Below are positions 30,430-39,771 of a stretch of DNA of 64,000 nucleotides, one piece after another. Where the stretch lies: the NCBI RefSeq assembly GCF_001552215.1, contig NZ_BCQT01000004.1, positions 620,001-684,000 on the forward strand, in the 5' to 3' direction. The stretch's first letter is position 1, and each line of letters starts with the position of its first letter. The notes below the pieces were generated by a model. The model worked only from the letters and a program-made list of their open reading frames with translations. It had not been told where the DNA came from and made no database searches. The translations under genes were made by a program, and so were the position numbers. The DNA comes from Actinomadura macra NBRC 14102. Its GTDB lineage: Bacteria > Actinomycetota > Actinomycetes > Streptosporangiales > Streptosporangiaceae.

Positions 30430-31023
30430 TCAGCCAGGGAGGTTTGGCGGCGTTTCCAACTCGGCCAGCTCTATTCCCGGCCCGGCGAGGAGGACGTCGC
30501 CGGCGACATGGACGGCGGCGAGTTCCCCCGTGCCGAGATCGGCGATTTCGTATTGCGCGACGGGTAGCGGAGCGATTTCAGTTTCGTAGGTCTCCGTGGC
30601 GGCCAGGCGCCAGCGCCAGCTGGCGGTCAGCGGCGCGAGCGTCGTCCCGGTCAGCCGGACGAGCCGGAGATCGGTTCCGGCGCTGTCGGCCGGGTCGAGA
30701 GAGCGCGCTATCGCGATGAGGAAGGCCGGCGAGTCGGCGAGGAACCCGGAGGCCTTCGCGGTGTGCTCGGCCCTCGCGCCGTCCCCCGCCTGCCCGGTGG
30801 CTCCGCGCACCCAGGCGACCTCCGGTCCCGTCACACCACCCCTGACCCACCAGGACGGGGAGACGAGCTCGACGCGGATGTGGCGCCAGCGCGCGTCCAC
30901 GACCAGGTCCGTCCGGACGCCGTCGGAGCGCTGGGAGGTGTAGCGCCAGCCGCCGGGGCCCGGGGCGCACTGGAAGCGTTCCTCGACCCCCTCGTCGAGA
31001 TGGACGTACATTCCGGTCGGCAC
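30430..31023 (-). CDS. hypothetical protein downstream of short-form ahcY
   Basis: A 197-residue soluble protein I do not recognise. It is predicted to be beta-rich, with many Trp/Arg-containing strands (GGWRYTSQRSDGVRTDLVVD, ARWRHIRVELVSPSWWVRGG, ASWRWRLAATETYETEIAPL), and has no signal peptide or catalytic pattern. GTG 31023 lies 7 bp after the adenosylhomocysteinase stop on the same strand, so it is probably cotranscribed with it. Confidence 0.6.
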   Translation of the reverse strand: MPTGMYVHLDEGVEERFQCAPGPGGWRYTSQRSDGVRTDLVVDARWRHIRVELVSPSWWVRGGVTGPEVAWVRGATGQAGDGARAEHTAKASGFLADSPAFLIAIARSLDPADSAGTDLRLVRLTGTTLAPLTASWRWRLAATETYETEIAPLPVAQYEIADLGTGELAAVHVAGDVLLAGPGIELAELETPPNLPG

Positions 31024-31030
31024 GGGACGC

Positions 31031-32287
31031 TCAGGACCCCAGGCGCCACGAGTGGAGGTAGTCCTCCTGCTCGGGGGTGAGAAGGTCGATGGAGATCGCC
31101 ATCGAGTCCAGCTTCAGCCGCGCGACCTCCGTGTCGATCTCCTTGGGCACGTCGTGGACGGCCGGGGACAGCGTCTCGTGGGCGCCGGCCAGCCACGCGC
31201 ATGTCAGTGCCTGGTCGGCGAACGACATGTCCATGACGGCGGCCGGGTGCCCCTCGGCGGCGGCGAGGTTGACCAGGCGCCCCTCGGCCAGCAGGACCAG
31301 GCGGCGCCCGTCCGCGAGGACGTACTCGTCGGCCTGCGGGCGGACGCCATGGTGGATCTCCACCGCCAGGTCGTCCAGCGCCCGCACGTCGATCTCCACG
31401 TCGAAGTGCCCGGAGTTTGCGAGGATCGCGCCGTCCTTCATCGCGGCCAGGTGCTCGCCGCTCACCACGTCGCGGTTGCCGGTGACGGTGATGAACACAT
31501 CGCCGTGCCGCGCGGCCTCGGACATCGGCTGGACGGCGAAGCCCTGCAACGCCGCGTCCAGCGCCTTGACCGGGTCGATCTCCGTGATCACCACCCGGGC
31601 GCCGAGCCCGCGCGCCCGCTCGGCGAGGCCGCGGCCGCAGTAGCCGAAGCCCGCGATCACGATCGTCTTGCCCGCGAGAAGGGTGTTGGTGGCACGGATG
31701 ATGCCGTCCAGGGTCGACTGCCCGGTGCCGTACCGGTTGTCGAACATGTGCTTGGTGTCGGTGTCGTTCACCGCGACCACGGGAAAGCGCAGGGCGCCCT
31801 CACGCGCCATCTGGTGCAGCCGGATGACACCGGTCGTCGTCTGCTCACATCCCGCCTTGACCGTGGAGATCAGGTCCGTCCGGTCGATGTGCAGGGTGTT
31901 GACCAGGTCGCAGCCGTCGTCCAAGACCAGGTCGGGTCCGGTCTCCAGCACCTGGTGGATGTGCGCGTAATAGCCCTCGCGGTCGATGCCCGCGCGCGCG
32001 AACACCTCCACCCCGTCCTCTTGGACGAGCGCTGCGGCCACGTCATCCTGCGTCGAGAGCGGATTGGACGCGGCGAGCGCGACGCTGGCGCCCCCCGCCT
32101 GGAGCGTGCGGATCAGGCACGCCGTCTCGGTGGTGACATGCATGCACGCCGCGACCCGCCACCCGTCCAGCGGACGCTCCCCGGCGAAACGCTCCCGGAT
32201 CTGCCGGAGCACGGGCATGCTCCGGTCCGCCCACTCGATCCGCTTGCCACCCTGATAGGCAAGCGAAACGTCCGAGATATCGCTCAT
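31031..32287 (-). CDS. adenosylhomocysteinase-like protein, short (archaeal/Thermotoga-like) form
   Basis: A 418-residue enzyme of the S-adenosylhomocysteine hydrolase family, which splits SAH into adenosine and homocysteine with bound NAD. It has the NAD fold GFGYCGRGLAERARGLGARV and substrate motifs CEQTTTGV and NDTDTKHMFDNRYGTGQST. It lacks the insertion of about 40 residues found in the long bacterial form next door, has Thr where that form has the active-site-region Cys (YGTGQST versus YGCRHS), and ends in WRLGS instead of the Lys-Tyr tail. It may act on a related nucleoside adduct. It forms a unit with the 30430 gene. Confidence 0.85.
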   Translation of the reverse strand: MSDISDVSLAYQGGKRIEWADRSMPVLRQIRERFAGERPLDGWRVAACMHVTTETACLIRTLQAGGASVALAASNPLSTQDDVAAALVQEDGVEVFARAGIDREGYYAHIHQVLETGPDLVLDDGCDLVNTLHIDRTDLISTVKAGCEQTTTGVIRLHQMAREGALRFPVVAVNDTDTKHMFDNRYGTGQSTLDGIIRATNTLLAGKTIVIAGFGYCGRGLAERARGLGARVVITEIDPVKALDAALQGFAVQPMSEAARHGDVFITVTGNRDVVSGEHLAAMKDGAILANSGHFDVEIDVRALDDLAVEIHHGVRPQADEYVLADGRRLVLLAEGRLVNLAAAEGHPAAVMDMSFADQALTCAWLAGAHETLSPAVHDVPKEIDTEVARLKLDSMAISIDLLTPEQEDYLHSWRLGS

Positions 32288-32390
32288 CCACTCCCCGTTA
32301 CGCCAGTTCGCCGCTGGACGGGCAGACTACCCCGTCCAGCGGCGAACGTTCCTCAGCAAGAACCCAAGCCGTCACAGACCCGAACCAGCC

Positions 32391-32643
32391 GCAGTGCCCG
32401 TTGAAGGAAGGCGCCCTATGCGCCTGACGCCGAGGGACACTGCAATCAACACGTGCACCACCGCCAGCCCCCTGCCCAGCCGTCGACGACCTCAAGGCGT
32501 GCGATCGCGTGCGAAGCCAGTTCCGAGCCTGCGAGGAACTGATCGCGAAGCGAGCCCGCTAGGGCGAGTCGAAAGCGATGCAGCGATCGCCGCAGTTTCC
32601 GTGGAAGGAAGGGCCGCCAAGGCCCGACCGCCAAGGACACTGC
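32391..32643 (+). repeat. structured intergenic repeat, family B copy 2 with extra terminal module
   Basis: The core at 32500-32643 has GCGATCGC, stem CAGTTCC / GGAACTG, ATCGC-GAA-GCGA, GCCC / GGGC, a second GCGATCGC, and terminal module 32592-32643 (GCAGTTTCC / GGACACTGC around GGGCC-GCCAA-GGCCC). A further terminal module stands alone at 32391-32443 (GCAGTGCCC / GGGACACTGC around GGCGC / GCGCC). The element separates the two adenosylhomocysteinase genes and ends 8 nt from the long-form stop. Confidence 0.88.
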
Positions 32644-32651
32644 AAGAAAAC

Positions 32652-34082
<1,431 letters not shown>

Positions 34083-34182
34083 GCGTACGTACTCCTCGAT
34101 GTGTCGGTGCGCGCGTTGGCGTCCGGCCGCGAGTCTACGGGCGGCCGGCGCCCCGAGGCACGGCCGGAGGCGACTTTCTCAC

Positions 34183-34192
34183 ACAAATTTGT
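34183..34192. promoter_or_regulatory. operator-like palindrome in ahcY / merR divergent promoter
   Basis: ACAAATTTGT is a perfect 10-bp palindrome in the 122-bp gap between ahcY and the MerR gene. CAGAAT (34193-34198), directly after it, fits a -10 for a leaderless MerR message starting at 34205. MerR proteins usually bind between -35 and -10, so self-binding is plausible. Confidence 0.5.
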
Positions 34193-34204
34193 CAGAATCA
34201 GCGG

Positions 34205-34564
34205 ATGCGTATCACGGAGGCCGCCCGCCGGCTCGGTACCTCGCCCCGCATGCTCCGCTACCGGGAGACGCTCGGCCTGCTGCCCACCACCCGTGACTCC
34301 GGCGGCGTCCGGCGCGGTGGCGGTCACCGGCGCTTCGGCGACGCCGAGCTGCGGGCCGTGGCGCTCGCCCTGGCACTGGAGAAGCGCTACGACATCGGCC
34401 CCGCCGAACTGGCGTTCGGCCTGCGCGTCCTCGCCGAGCCGCAGGTGCAGGCCCACGTGCGGGAACTGGGCGAGCGCATCGGACGGCTGTCCGCACCGCC
34501 CACCCGCGCCCTGGACTTCGAGAAGGAAAAGGCCCTACGCCTCCTCCGCCGCCGACACCCCTGA
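34205..34564 (+). CDS. MerR-family regulator
   Basis: A 119-residue protein. Residues 1-70 form the MerR winged helix (MRITEAARRLGTSPRMLRYR, GGGHRRFGDAELRAVALALA); a short coiled-coil dimer helix follows. There is no long effector domain and no Cys pattern for metals, so the ligand is unknown. It is probably leaderless (start ATG 34205, no ribosome site). It is divergent from ahcY and converges on the response regulator with repeat A2 between. Confidence 0.85.
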   Translation: MRITEAARRLGTSPRMLRYRETLGLLPTTRDSGGVRRGGGHRRFGDAELRAVALALALEKRYDIGPAELAFGLRVLAEPQVQAHVRELGERIGRLSAPPTRALDFEKEKALRLLRRRHP

Positions 34565-34584
34565 CCGCGGGCCTCACCCCTCAC

Positions 34585-34749
34585 GCGAGTGCGTTACCTG
34601 ACCGGCGGGGCGAGCCCCGCCGGGAAGATCGCGAAGCGATGACGCACTCGCCCAAGCACGGTCAAGGGCGAGCCGCCAGGCGAGTCCTCGGGCCGGGATT
34701 GAGTTAAACAGAGCCGCCAGGCGAACCCCCTTGGGCCGGGGTCGAATTG
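34585..34749 (+). repeat. structured intergenic repeat, family A copy 2, overlapping a coding 3' end
   Basis: Outer stem GCGAGTGCG (34585-34593) with CGCACTCGC (34643-34651) encloses CCGGCGGGGC-GA-GCCCCGCCGG (34602-34623) and ATCGC-GAA-GCGAT. Compared with copy 1, the outer stem shows a C-G to T-A pair swap. The tail module (GCCGCCAGGCGA, GGGCCGGG) is present twice, about 34671-34707 and 34712-34749. The second copy encodes the end of the response regulator at 34704-35411. Confidence 0.85.
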
Positions 34750-35411
34750 ACACCGCCGGGGACGACCACACCGGATTCGTAGGCGAGCATGACCGCCTGC
34801 GCGCGGTCGCGGAGGCCGAGCTTGGTGAAGACGCGCGCCACGTGCGTCTTGACGGTGTGCTCGCTGACCACCAGGCGCCGCGCGATCTCGCCGTTGGACA
34901 GCCCGCCCGCGATCAGCACCAGGACCTCGGTCTCCCGGGCCGTCAGCGTGGACAGCTCCGAGGGGGGCTGCGGCCGGTTGCGCCGCTGCCGGGTGAACTC
35001 GCGGATCAACCGGCCGGTCACCTGCGGCGCCAGCAGCGAGTCGCCGCGCGCCACCACCCGGACGGCGGACACGAGCTCGTCGGCGGTCGCGTCCTTGAGC
35101 AGGAAGCCGCTGGCGCCCACGGCGAGCGCGTCGTAGACGTACTCGTCCACGTCGAACGTGGTGAGGACGAGCACGCGTGTCCCCTCGGTGCCGGGGAGCG
35201 CGAGGATGCGGCGGGTGGCCTCGATGCCGTCCATGCCGGGCATCCGGATGTCCATGACGACCACGTCGGGACGGCCCCGCTCGGCGAGCCGCACCGCCTC
35301 GCGGCCGTCACCGGCCTCGCCGATGACGGTGATGTCCTCCTGGGAGGCGAGCAGGGCGGCGAACCCGGCCCGCACGATCGTCTGGTCGTCGACGATCAGT
35401 ACTTTGATCAC
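34704..35411 (-). CDS. NarL/LuxR-type response regulator, partner of the kinase at 35502
   Basis: A 235-residue regulator. Its receiver has D54 (VVVMDIRMPGMDG) and its LuxR helix-turn-helix lies at about 153-210 (LTARETEVLVLIAGGLSNGE, SEHTVKTHVARVFTKLGLRD). The last 15 residues, VNSTPAQGGSPGGSV, come from repeat A2 and are unlikely to be ancestral. It lies 90 bp downstream of a HisKA_3 kinase on the same strand, forming a two-component system; the stimulus is unknown. Confidence 0.92.
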   Translation of the reverse strand: MIKVLIVDDQTIVRAGFAALLASQEDITVIGEAGDGREAVRLAERGRPDVVVMDIRMPGMDGIEATRRILALPGTEGTRVLVLTTFDVDEYVYDALAVGASGFLLKDATADELVSAVRVVARGDSLLAPQVTGRLIREFTRQRRNRPQPPSELSTLTARETEVLVLIAGGLSNGEIARRLVVSEHTVKTHVARVFTKLGLRDRAQAVMLAYESGVVVPGGVNSTPAQGGSPGGSV

Positions 35412-35501
35412 CGCGGTCCTCCCCGTCGGACGGCGGCGACCGCCGAGCGCCCGCGATCAGGGGAAAGGGGATCCAGGGGTATCGGTGGGTCCGACCGGCC
35501 G

Positions 35502-37034
35502 CTATCTCCCCGCCCGCCCATCGACCGACTCCTCCCTGTTGAGCGGAAGCTCGGCCTCCACCAGGAACCCGCCCTCGTTGGCGGGACCGGCGGAGAACCG
35601 CCCGCCCAGCATGGTCGCACGTTCGCGCATGCCCACGAGACCGTGTCCACCAGAGCCGGCCGCGGGCGCGGACTCCAGACGTGTCCGTCCGGCCGGGCCA
35701 TCGTCCGGTACCGGGGTACGGGAGGCGGGATCGCCCAGGTTCAGTACCCTGGTCCGCCCGGACGCGCCGTCGTCGAGGACGCGGACGGCGAGCCGGTCCG
35801 GCAGGAACGTCAGGTCGACGCGGACCTCCGCGCCGGGCGCGTGCCGCCGGGCGTTCGTCAACGCCTCCTGGACGATCCGGTACGCCGACAGTTCGACGGT
35901 CGTCGACAGCGACCGCGGGTCGCCGTGCACCGACAGATCGACCTGTCCGCCCGCGCCGCGGTGCTGCTCGATCAGCTCGGGCAGCCGGTCCAGACGCGGT
36001 TGCGGGGTGTTCGCCGACTCCGGCTCCGGCTTGGCGTCGGCGCGCAGCACGCTGAGCAGCCGCCGCATCTCCACCAGCGCCTCCCGCGCGGTCTTGGCGA
36101 TCTCGGTGTAGCCGGCGCGGGCCTCCGGCGACAGGCTTTCCATCGTGTACGGGGCCGTCTCCGCCTGCACCGCGATCATGGAGACGGAGTGCGCGACGAC
36201 GTCGTGCAGCTCGCGGGCGATGCTGGCGCGCTCGCGCATCACCGCCTGCTCGCGCTGGACGGCGATCAGCCGCGTGAGGGTCTCGTTGGTCCGCTCCTCG
36301 GCCTCCGCCTCGGTCCTGCCGGCGGACTCCACGGCGCGGCGCGCGTCGCCCAGCCCGATGGCGGCGAGGACGGCGACCACCGCGGCCGGCCAGGGGACGT
36401 CGTCGAGCGTCGAGGTGGCGAGGTAGACGACGGCGACCGTGGCGGCGCCGCCCACCGCGAGGACCCCGGCGGACTGCCGGGGTAGCTGCCGGCCGAGCGC
36501 GTACAGCGTGTAGAGCGCGGCGAAGGTGGTGGTGACCAGCAGCACCTGCCCGGTGAGCAGGCTCGCCGCGAACGCGCCGAGCGCCACCGCCGCCACCGGG
36601 CGCAGGTACTCGCGGCGCCAGACGAGCGGGAGCGTCGAGGCCACCGCGAAGCCGCCGGCGAGGCTGAGCGGCGACTCGACGCGCGGCGCCAGCTCCGCCA
36701 GCGCCGCGATGGTCAGGGCCAGCCCGGTCAGCGGCGCGAAGTACCAGGACTCGGCGACCTCGCCCCAGGTGTTGATCCACCGCGGCAGCGGCGCCGTCGA
36801 ACCCGCCGGGGCATCGCCCGGCCGGTGGCGGCCGCCGGTCAGACGGCCGGTGAGACGGACGGCCACGGGACGCAGCAGCCGGCCCAGGCCGGTGAGGATC
36901 CAGAGCAGCAGCTGGCCCACGCCGGCCACGATCCGGCCGGACAGCCGCCACGCGTGATGCGCGATGGCGGGGCCGAAGCCCGCGGGATCGGGCCCGGTCC
37001 GGGCCTTGTCGGAGTGGTGGTCATCGCCGGTCAC
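35502..37034 (-). CDS. HisKA_3-type sensor histidine kinase
   Basis: A 510-residue kinase. About five membrane helices lie between residues 35 and 230, with no large outer sensor domain. The dimerisation/phospho-acceptor box is RERASIARELHDVVAHSVSM with H277. The HATPase domain includes YRIVQEALTNARRHA and GHGLVGMRERATMLGG. A linker of about 40 residues rich in Thr/Pro/Gly splits the ATP-binding part. This DesK/NarX-like plan often senses membrane or cell-wall stress. It is upstream of its regulator. Confidence 0.92.
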   Translation of the reverse strand: MTGDDHHSDKARTGPDPAGFGPAIAHHAWRLSGRIVAGVGQLLLWILTGLGRLLRPVAVRLTGRLTGGRHRPGDAPAGSTAPLPRWINTWGEVAESWYFAPLTGLALTIAALAELAPRVESPLSLAGGFAVASTLPLVWRREYLRPVAAVALGAFAASLLTGQVLLVTTTFAALYTLYALGRQLPRQSAGVLAVGGAATVAVVYLATSTLDDVPWPAAVVAVLAAIGLGDARRAVESAGRTEAEAEERTNETLTRLIAVQREQAVMRERASIARELHDVVAHSVSMIAVQAETAPYTMESLSPEARAGYTEIAKTAREALVEMRRLLSVLRADAKPEPESANTPQPRLDRLPELIEQHRGAGGQVDLSVHGDPRSLSTTVELSAYRIVQEALTNARRHAPGAEVRVDLTFLPDRLAVRVLDDGASGRTRVLNLGDPASRTPVPDDGPAGRTRLESAPAAGSGGHGLVGMRERATMLGGRFSAGPANEGGFLVEAELPLNREESVDGRAGR

Positions 37035-37429
37035 TCCTCCATACTGACCGCTGGGTCCGGTCCGTCACCTCACCATCCGGGGCTATGCGCGGACACCGGC
37101 TCCCCCTGGAGGACGACCCCGTTTCCCTCCTTTTGGCGGACGAACCGGAGACCAGCACGAACGTAGTGTCTTAACCGTGACCGCGACGGCGGCCACCACC
37201 GACGTAGGGGGTTCGGTGGGGCTGCCGCGGTCACACCAGAACCGCCCGGCTCAGGGGTCCGGGCGGGGAAGCATGGGAAGCACCTCGCCGGACGGCCGTG
37301 GTACCGCCTCCTCGGAGGCACTCGCCGGTCTTGCCTGGGCTGGGGTCGACCGGCAACGGTGTCGGCCGCCCGGCGAGGGATCCCATGTGGGACACCGGAA
37401 GGTGTCCGCGGTCACGGGGGTGTCCGCGG
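37035..37429 (+). ncRNA. hairpin-rich gap, possible structured RNA
   Basis: A gap of 395 bp without a plausible protein. From about 37177 the plus strand holds many stems: CCGCCCGG / CCGGGCGG, GCCTCC-TC-GGAGGC, GCCGGTC / GACCGGC, TCCCA-TG-TGGGA and ACACC-GGAA-GGTGT with a GNRA loop. A -10-like TAGTGT lies at 37164-37169. I could not match it to a known riboswitch or RNA class, and no sense gene follows on the plus strand. It could also be the kinase leader or the transporter 3' region on the minus strand. Confidence 0.3.
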
Positions 37430-38389
37430 TCAGGACGGGGTGGGGGTCTCCGGCTCCGGCTTCCGGGCGTTCCTGCGGACGGCCTCGTCCAGCGCGGGCT
37501 CCAGGTAGATCAGCTGCGCCTCGGGGAACCGAGCCCGGATCCGGGCCTCGGCGGCGTCGATGCCCCGCGCCACCTCCGCCGCGGTGTCGTCGTGGTAGAC
37601 GGCGATCTTCGCGGCGATCAGCAGTTCCTCGGGGCCGACGTACTCGGTCCGCATGTGGATAACGTGGTCGACCTCGTCCACCGACTCCAGCGCCTCGATG
37701 ATCCGCTCCTCCTGCTCGGGATCGGCGCCCTCACCGATCAGCAGGCTCTTGGTCTCGATCGCCAGGATCGTCGCGACCGCGCCGAGCAGCACGCCGATCG
37801 CGACGGTGCCAACGCCGTCCCAGACGCCGTCGCCGGTGACCACGGCGGCCGTGACGCCGAACAGCGCGAGGAACAGGCCGACGAGCGCGGCCAGGTCCTC
37901 CAGCAGGACGACCGGCAGTTCGGGCGCCTTCGCCCGCCGGATGAACGCCCACCACGACTTGTCGCCGCGGACGGTGTTCGACTCCTTGATCGCGGTGCGG
38001 AAGGAGAACGACTCCAGCACGATCGCGACGATCAGCACCGAGAACGCCCAGGCCGGGGCCTTGACCTCCTCCGGGTGGGAGATCTTGTGGTAGCCCTCGT
38101 ACAGCGAGAACGCCGCACCGACGGTGAACAGCACGACCGCGACCACGAACGCGTAGAAGTACCGTTCCCGGCCGTAGCCGAACGGGTGCTTCGGGGTCCG
38201 GTCGCGCTCGGAACGCTTGCGCCCGAGCAGCAGCAGGCCCTGGTTACCCGAGTCCGCCACCGAGTGGATCGACTCGGCCAGCATGGACGACGAACCGGTG
38301 AACGCGAACGCGACGAACTTCGACGCGGCGATCCCGAGGTTGGCGGCCAGCGCGGCGACGATGGCCTTCGTTCCACCCTCAGCACTCAT
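37430..38389 (-). CDS. cation diffusion facilitator (CDF) transporter
   Basis: A 319-residue transporter exporting divalent metal ions in exchange for protons. Six helices lie between about 7 and 220; the metal-site motif is ESIHSVADSGNQ (His and Asp, residues about 39-50). The cytoplasmic C-terminal domain (about 225-300, HVIHMRTEYVGPEELLIAAK) is present. The ATG 38389 directly abuts the SIS gene stop (TAG-ATG), so translation is coupled. The substrate metal cannot be read from the sequence. Confidence 0.92.
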   Translation of the reverse strand: MSAEGGTKAIVAALAANLGIAASKFVAFAFTGSSSMLAESIHSVADSGNQGLLLLGRKRSERDRTPKHPFGYGRERYFYAFVVAVVLFTVGAAFSLYEGYHKISHPEEVKAPAWAFSVLIVAIVLESFSFRTAIKESNTVRGDKSWWAFIRRAKAPELPVVLLEDLAALVGLFLALFGVTAAVVTGDGVWDGVGTVAIGVLLGAVATILAIETKSLLIGEGADPEQEERIIEALESVDEVDHVIHMRTEYVGPEELLIAAKIAVYHDDTAAEVARGIDAAEARIRARFPEAQLIYLEPALDEAVRRNARKPEPETPTPS

Positions 38390-39538
38390 CTACGCAATCC
38401 TCGCTTTGAGCTCTTGAATGGCCGGCACGGGCGTGGGGTCGACGCCCAGCACGATGGCCAAGTAAACCGTGACATAGTCCCCGAGCGCGATCAGGGAGGC
38501 GATCCGCTCCAGCGGCTGCGTGCCCTCGGCCGCCAGCTCGGTGACCGTCACACCACGGTCGCGGGCGATCCGCACCGACGCCTCGCGGCGCTTGCGCACC
38601 TGCGGATGCTCGTCGGCGTCGCTCAGGACGACCAGATGCAGCCCGTGCTCGGGGTCGTCCGCACGGTCCCGGAAGAAGTCCTCCGGATCGGGGGTGGCGG
38701 CGGACGACCCGCCGCGCGCGAAGAAGCCGTCGAAGGCCATCACCTGGTTGTGGTCGGCCTCCGGGATCTCACCGAAGACGGCCGGGTACTTCGCGTTCTC
38801 GTTGAGCTGGCAGGTCAGCCGGTACGCGGCGGTGCTCGTCAGCGCGGACGTCCCCCACACCATCGGCACATCGCCCGCGAGGTCCAGCGCGACCCGCTTG
38901 GCCGGGTTGAGGAACGGCTCGCTCGCCGGACGGCATCGGTGCGCGACGTCCTCCAGCAGTTCCGCGGTGGACTCCAGGACGGTGTCCGGCACGTCGGCGA
39001 GCCCGAGGGACCGGGCGGCCAGCAGGAGCGGCACCGTCAGCCCCCACAGCGTCGCACGCGGCTGGCCGACCGACCGGATCGGGACGAACAGGCCACGGCT
39101 CTGGGCGGCGAGGTCGGCCAGCGGCGAGCCGTCCGCACCCACGAACAGCAGCCGGCAGCCCCGCCGCGCGGCCTCGGCGCCGACCGCCAGGGTCTCCTCC
39201 GTCGAGCCAGAGCAGGACACCGCGATGACCAGGTCGGCGGCCCCCACCCAGCCGGGCAGCCGGTAACCGCGCACCGTCACCGTCGGGATGGGGCAACCGG
39301 GGCCGCACACGGCCGACAGCACGTCACCGGACAGCGCCGAGCCGCCCATGCCGGCGACGACGATCGCGCGGGGACGCCCGTCCTCGGCGAGCCCGGCGAC
39401 GCCCGCCTCGGCCGCCGCCCGCCGCGCCTCACGGATCTGCGCGGCCGACGAGGCGACCTGCCGCAGCATCCCGCCCGGATCGGCGGCCTCGACCGCCTCC
39501 GCCCCCTCCAACCTCGCCGGGTCGGACGTCCTGCTCAT
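38390..39538 (-). CDS. SIS-domain protein, bifunctional phosphoglucose/phosphomannose isomerase family
   Basis: A 382-residue sugar-phosphate isomerase. Two SIS subdomains are visible: GMGGSALSGDVLSAV and SCSGSTEETLA (N-terminal), then ENAKYPAVFGEIPEADHNQV (C-terminal), with the Glu/His residues expected for the active site. Family members interconvert fructose 6-phosphate with glucose or mannose 6-phosphate. It lies in line with manB, so it likely supplies mannose phosphates for GDP-mannose and cell-surface glycans. Confidence 0.88.
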   Translation of the reverse strand: MSRTSDPARLEGAEAVEAADPGGMLRQVASSAAQIREARRAAAEAGVAGLAEDGRPRAIVVAGMGGSALSGDVLSAVCGPGCPIPTVTVRGYRLPGWVGAADLVIAVSCSGSTEETLAVGAEAARRGCRLLFVGADGSPLADLAAQSRGLFVPIRSVGQPRATLWGLTVPLLLAARSLGLADVPDTVLESTAELLEDVAHRCRPASEPFLNPAKRVALDLAGDVPMVWGTSALTSTAAYRLTCQLNENAKYPAVFGEIPEADHNQVMAFDGFFARGGSSAATPDPEDFFRDRADDPEHGLHLVVLSDADEHPQVRKRREASVRIARDRGVTVTELAAEGTQPLERIASLIALGDYVTVYLAIVLGVDPTPVPAIQELKARIA

Positions 39539-39581
39539 AGCCTCGCCTCCGCTCGGCGACGGTCACCACCACACCCCGTGC

Positions 39582-39764
39582 TCATGGGGCAGGGGTCCGC
39601 GCCTCGTCGACGAGGAGGACGGGGATGTCGTCGCGGACGGGGTAGGCGTAGCCGCATGAGCCGGTGCACACCAGCTCGGCCGCCTGGTCGTCGGCGCGCA
39701 GGTCGCCGCCGCAGTTCGGGCAGGCCAGGATCTCCAGCAGCCAGGAGTCGAGCTTGATCGTCAT
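39582..39764 (-). CDS. Trm112-family zinc protein
   Basis: A 60-residue protein with four Cys as CPNC (15, 18) and CTGSC (33, 37), the zinc-binding pattern of the Trm112/YcaR family. Eukaryotic Trm112 activates methyltransferases; bacterial members have no settled role. It lies 7 bp after manB on the same strand and 43 bp before the SIS gene. Confidence 0.9.
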   Translation of the reverse strand: MTIKLDSWLLEILACPNCGGDLRADDQAAELVCTGSCGYAYPVRDDIPVLLVDEARTPAP

Positions 39765-39771
39765 TGGCGCG

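Noticed and set aside
34083..34204. SAH riboswitch before ahcY
   Set aside because: The GAGGAG present is the ribosome site 8-10 bp before the start; the conserved SAH aptamer core was not seen.
37250..37320. T-box-like words (GTGGTACCGC) in the gap before the CDF gene
   Set aside because: No specifier stem was found, and no synthetase or amino-acid gene follows on the plus strand.
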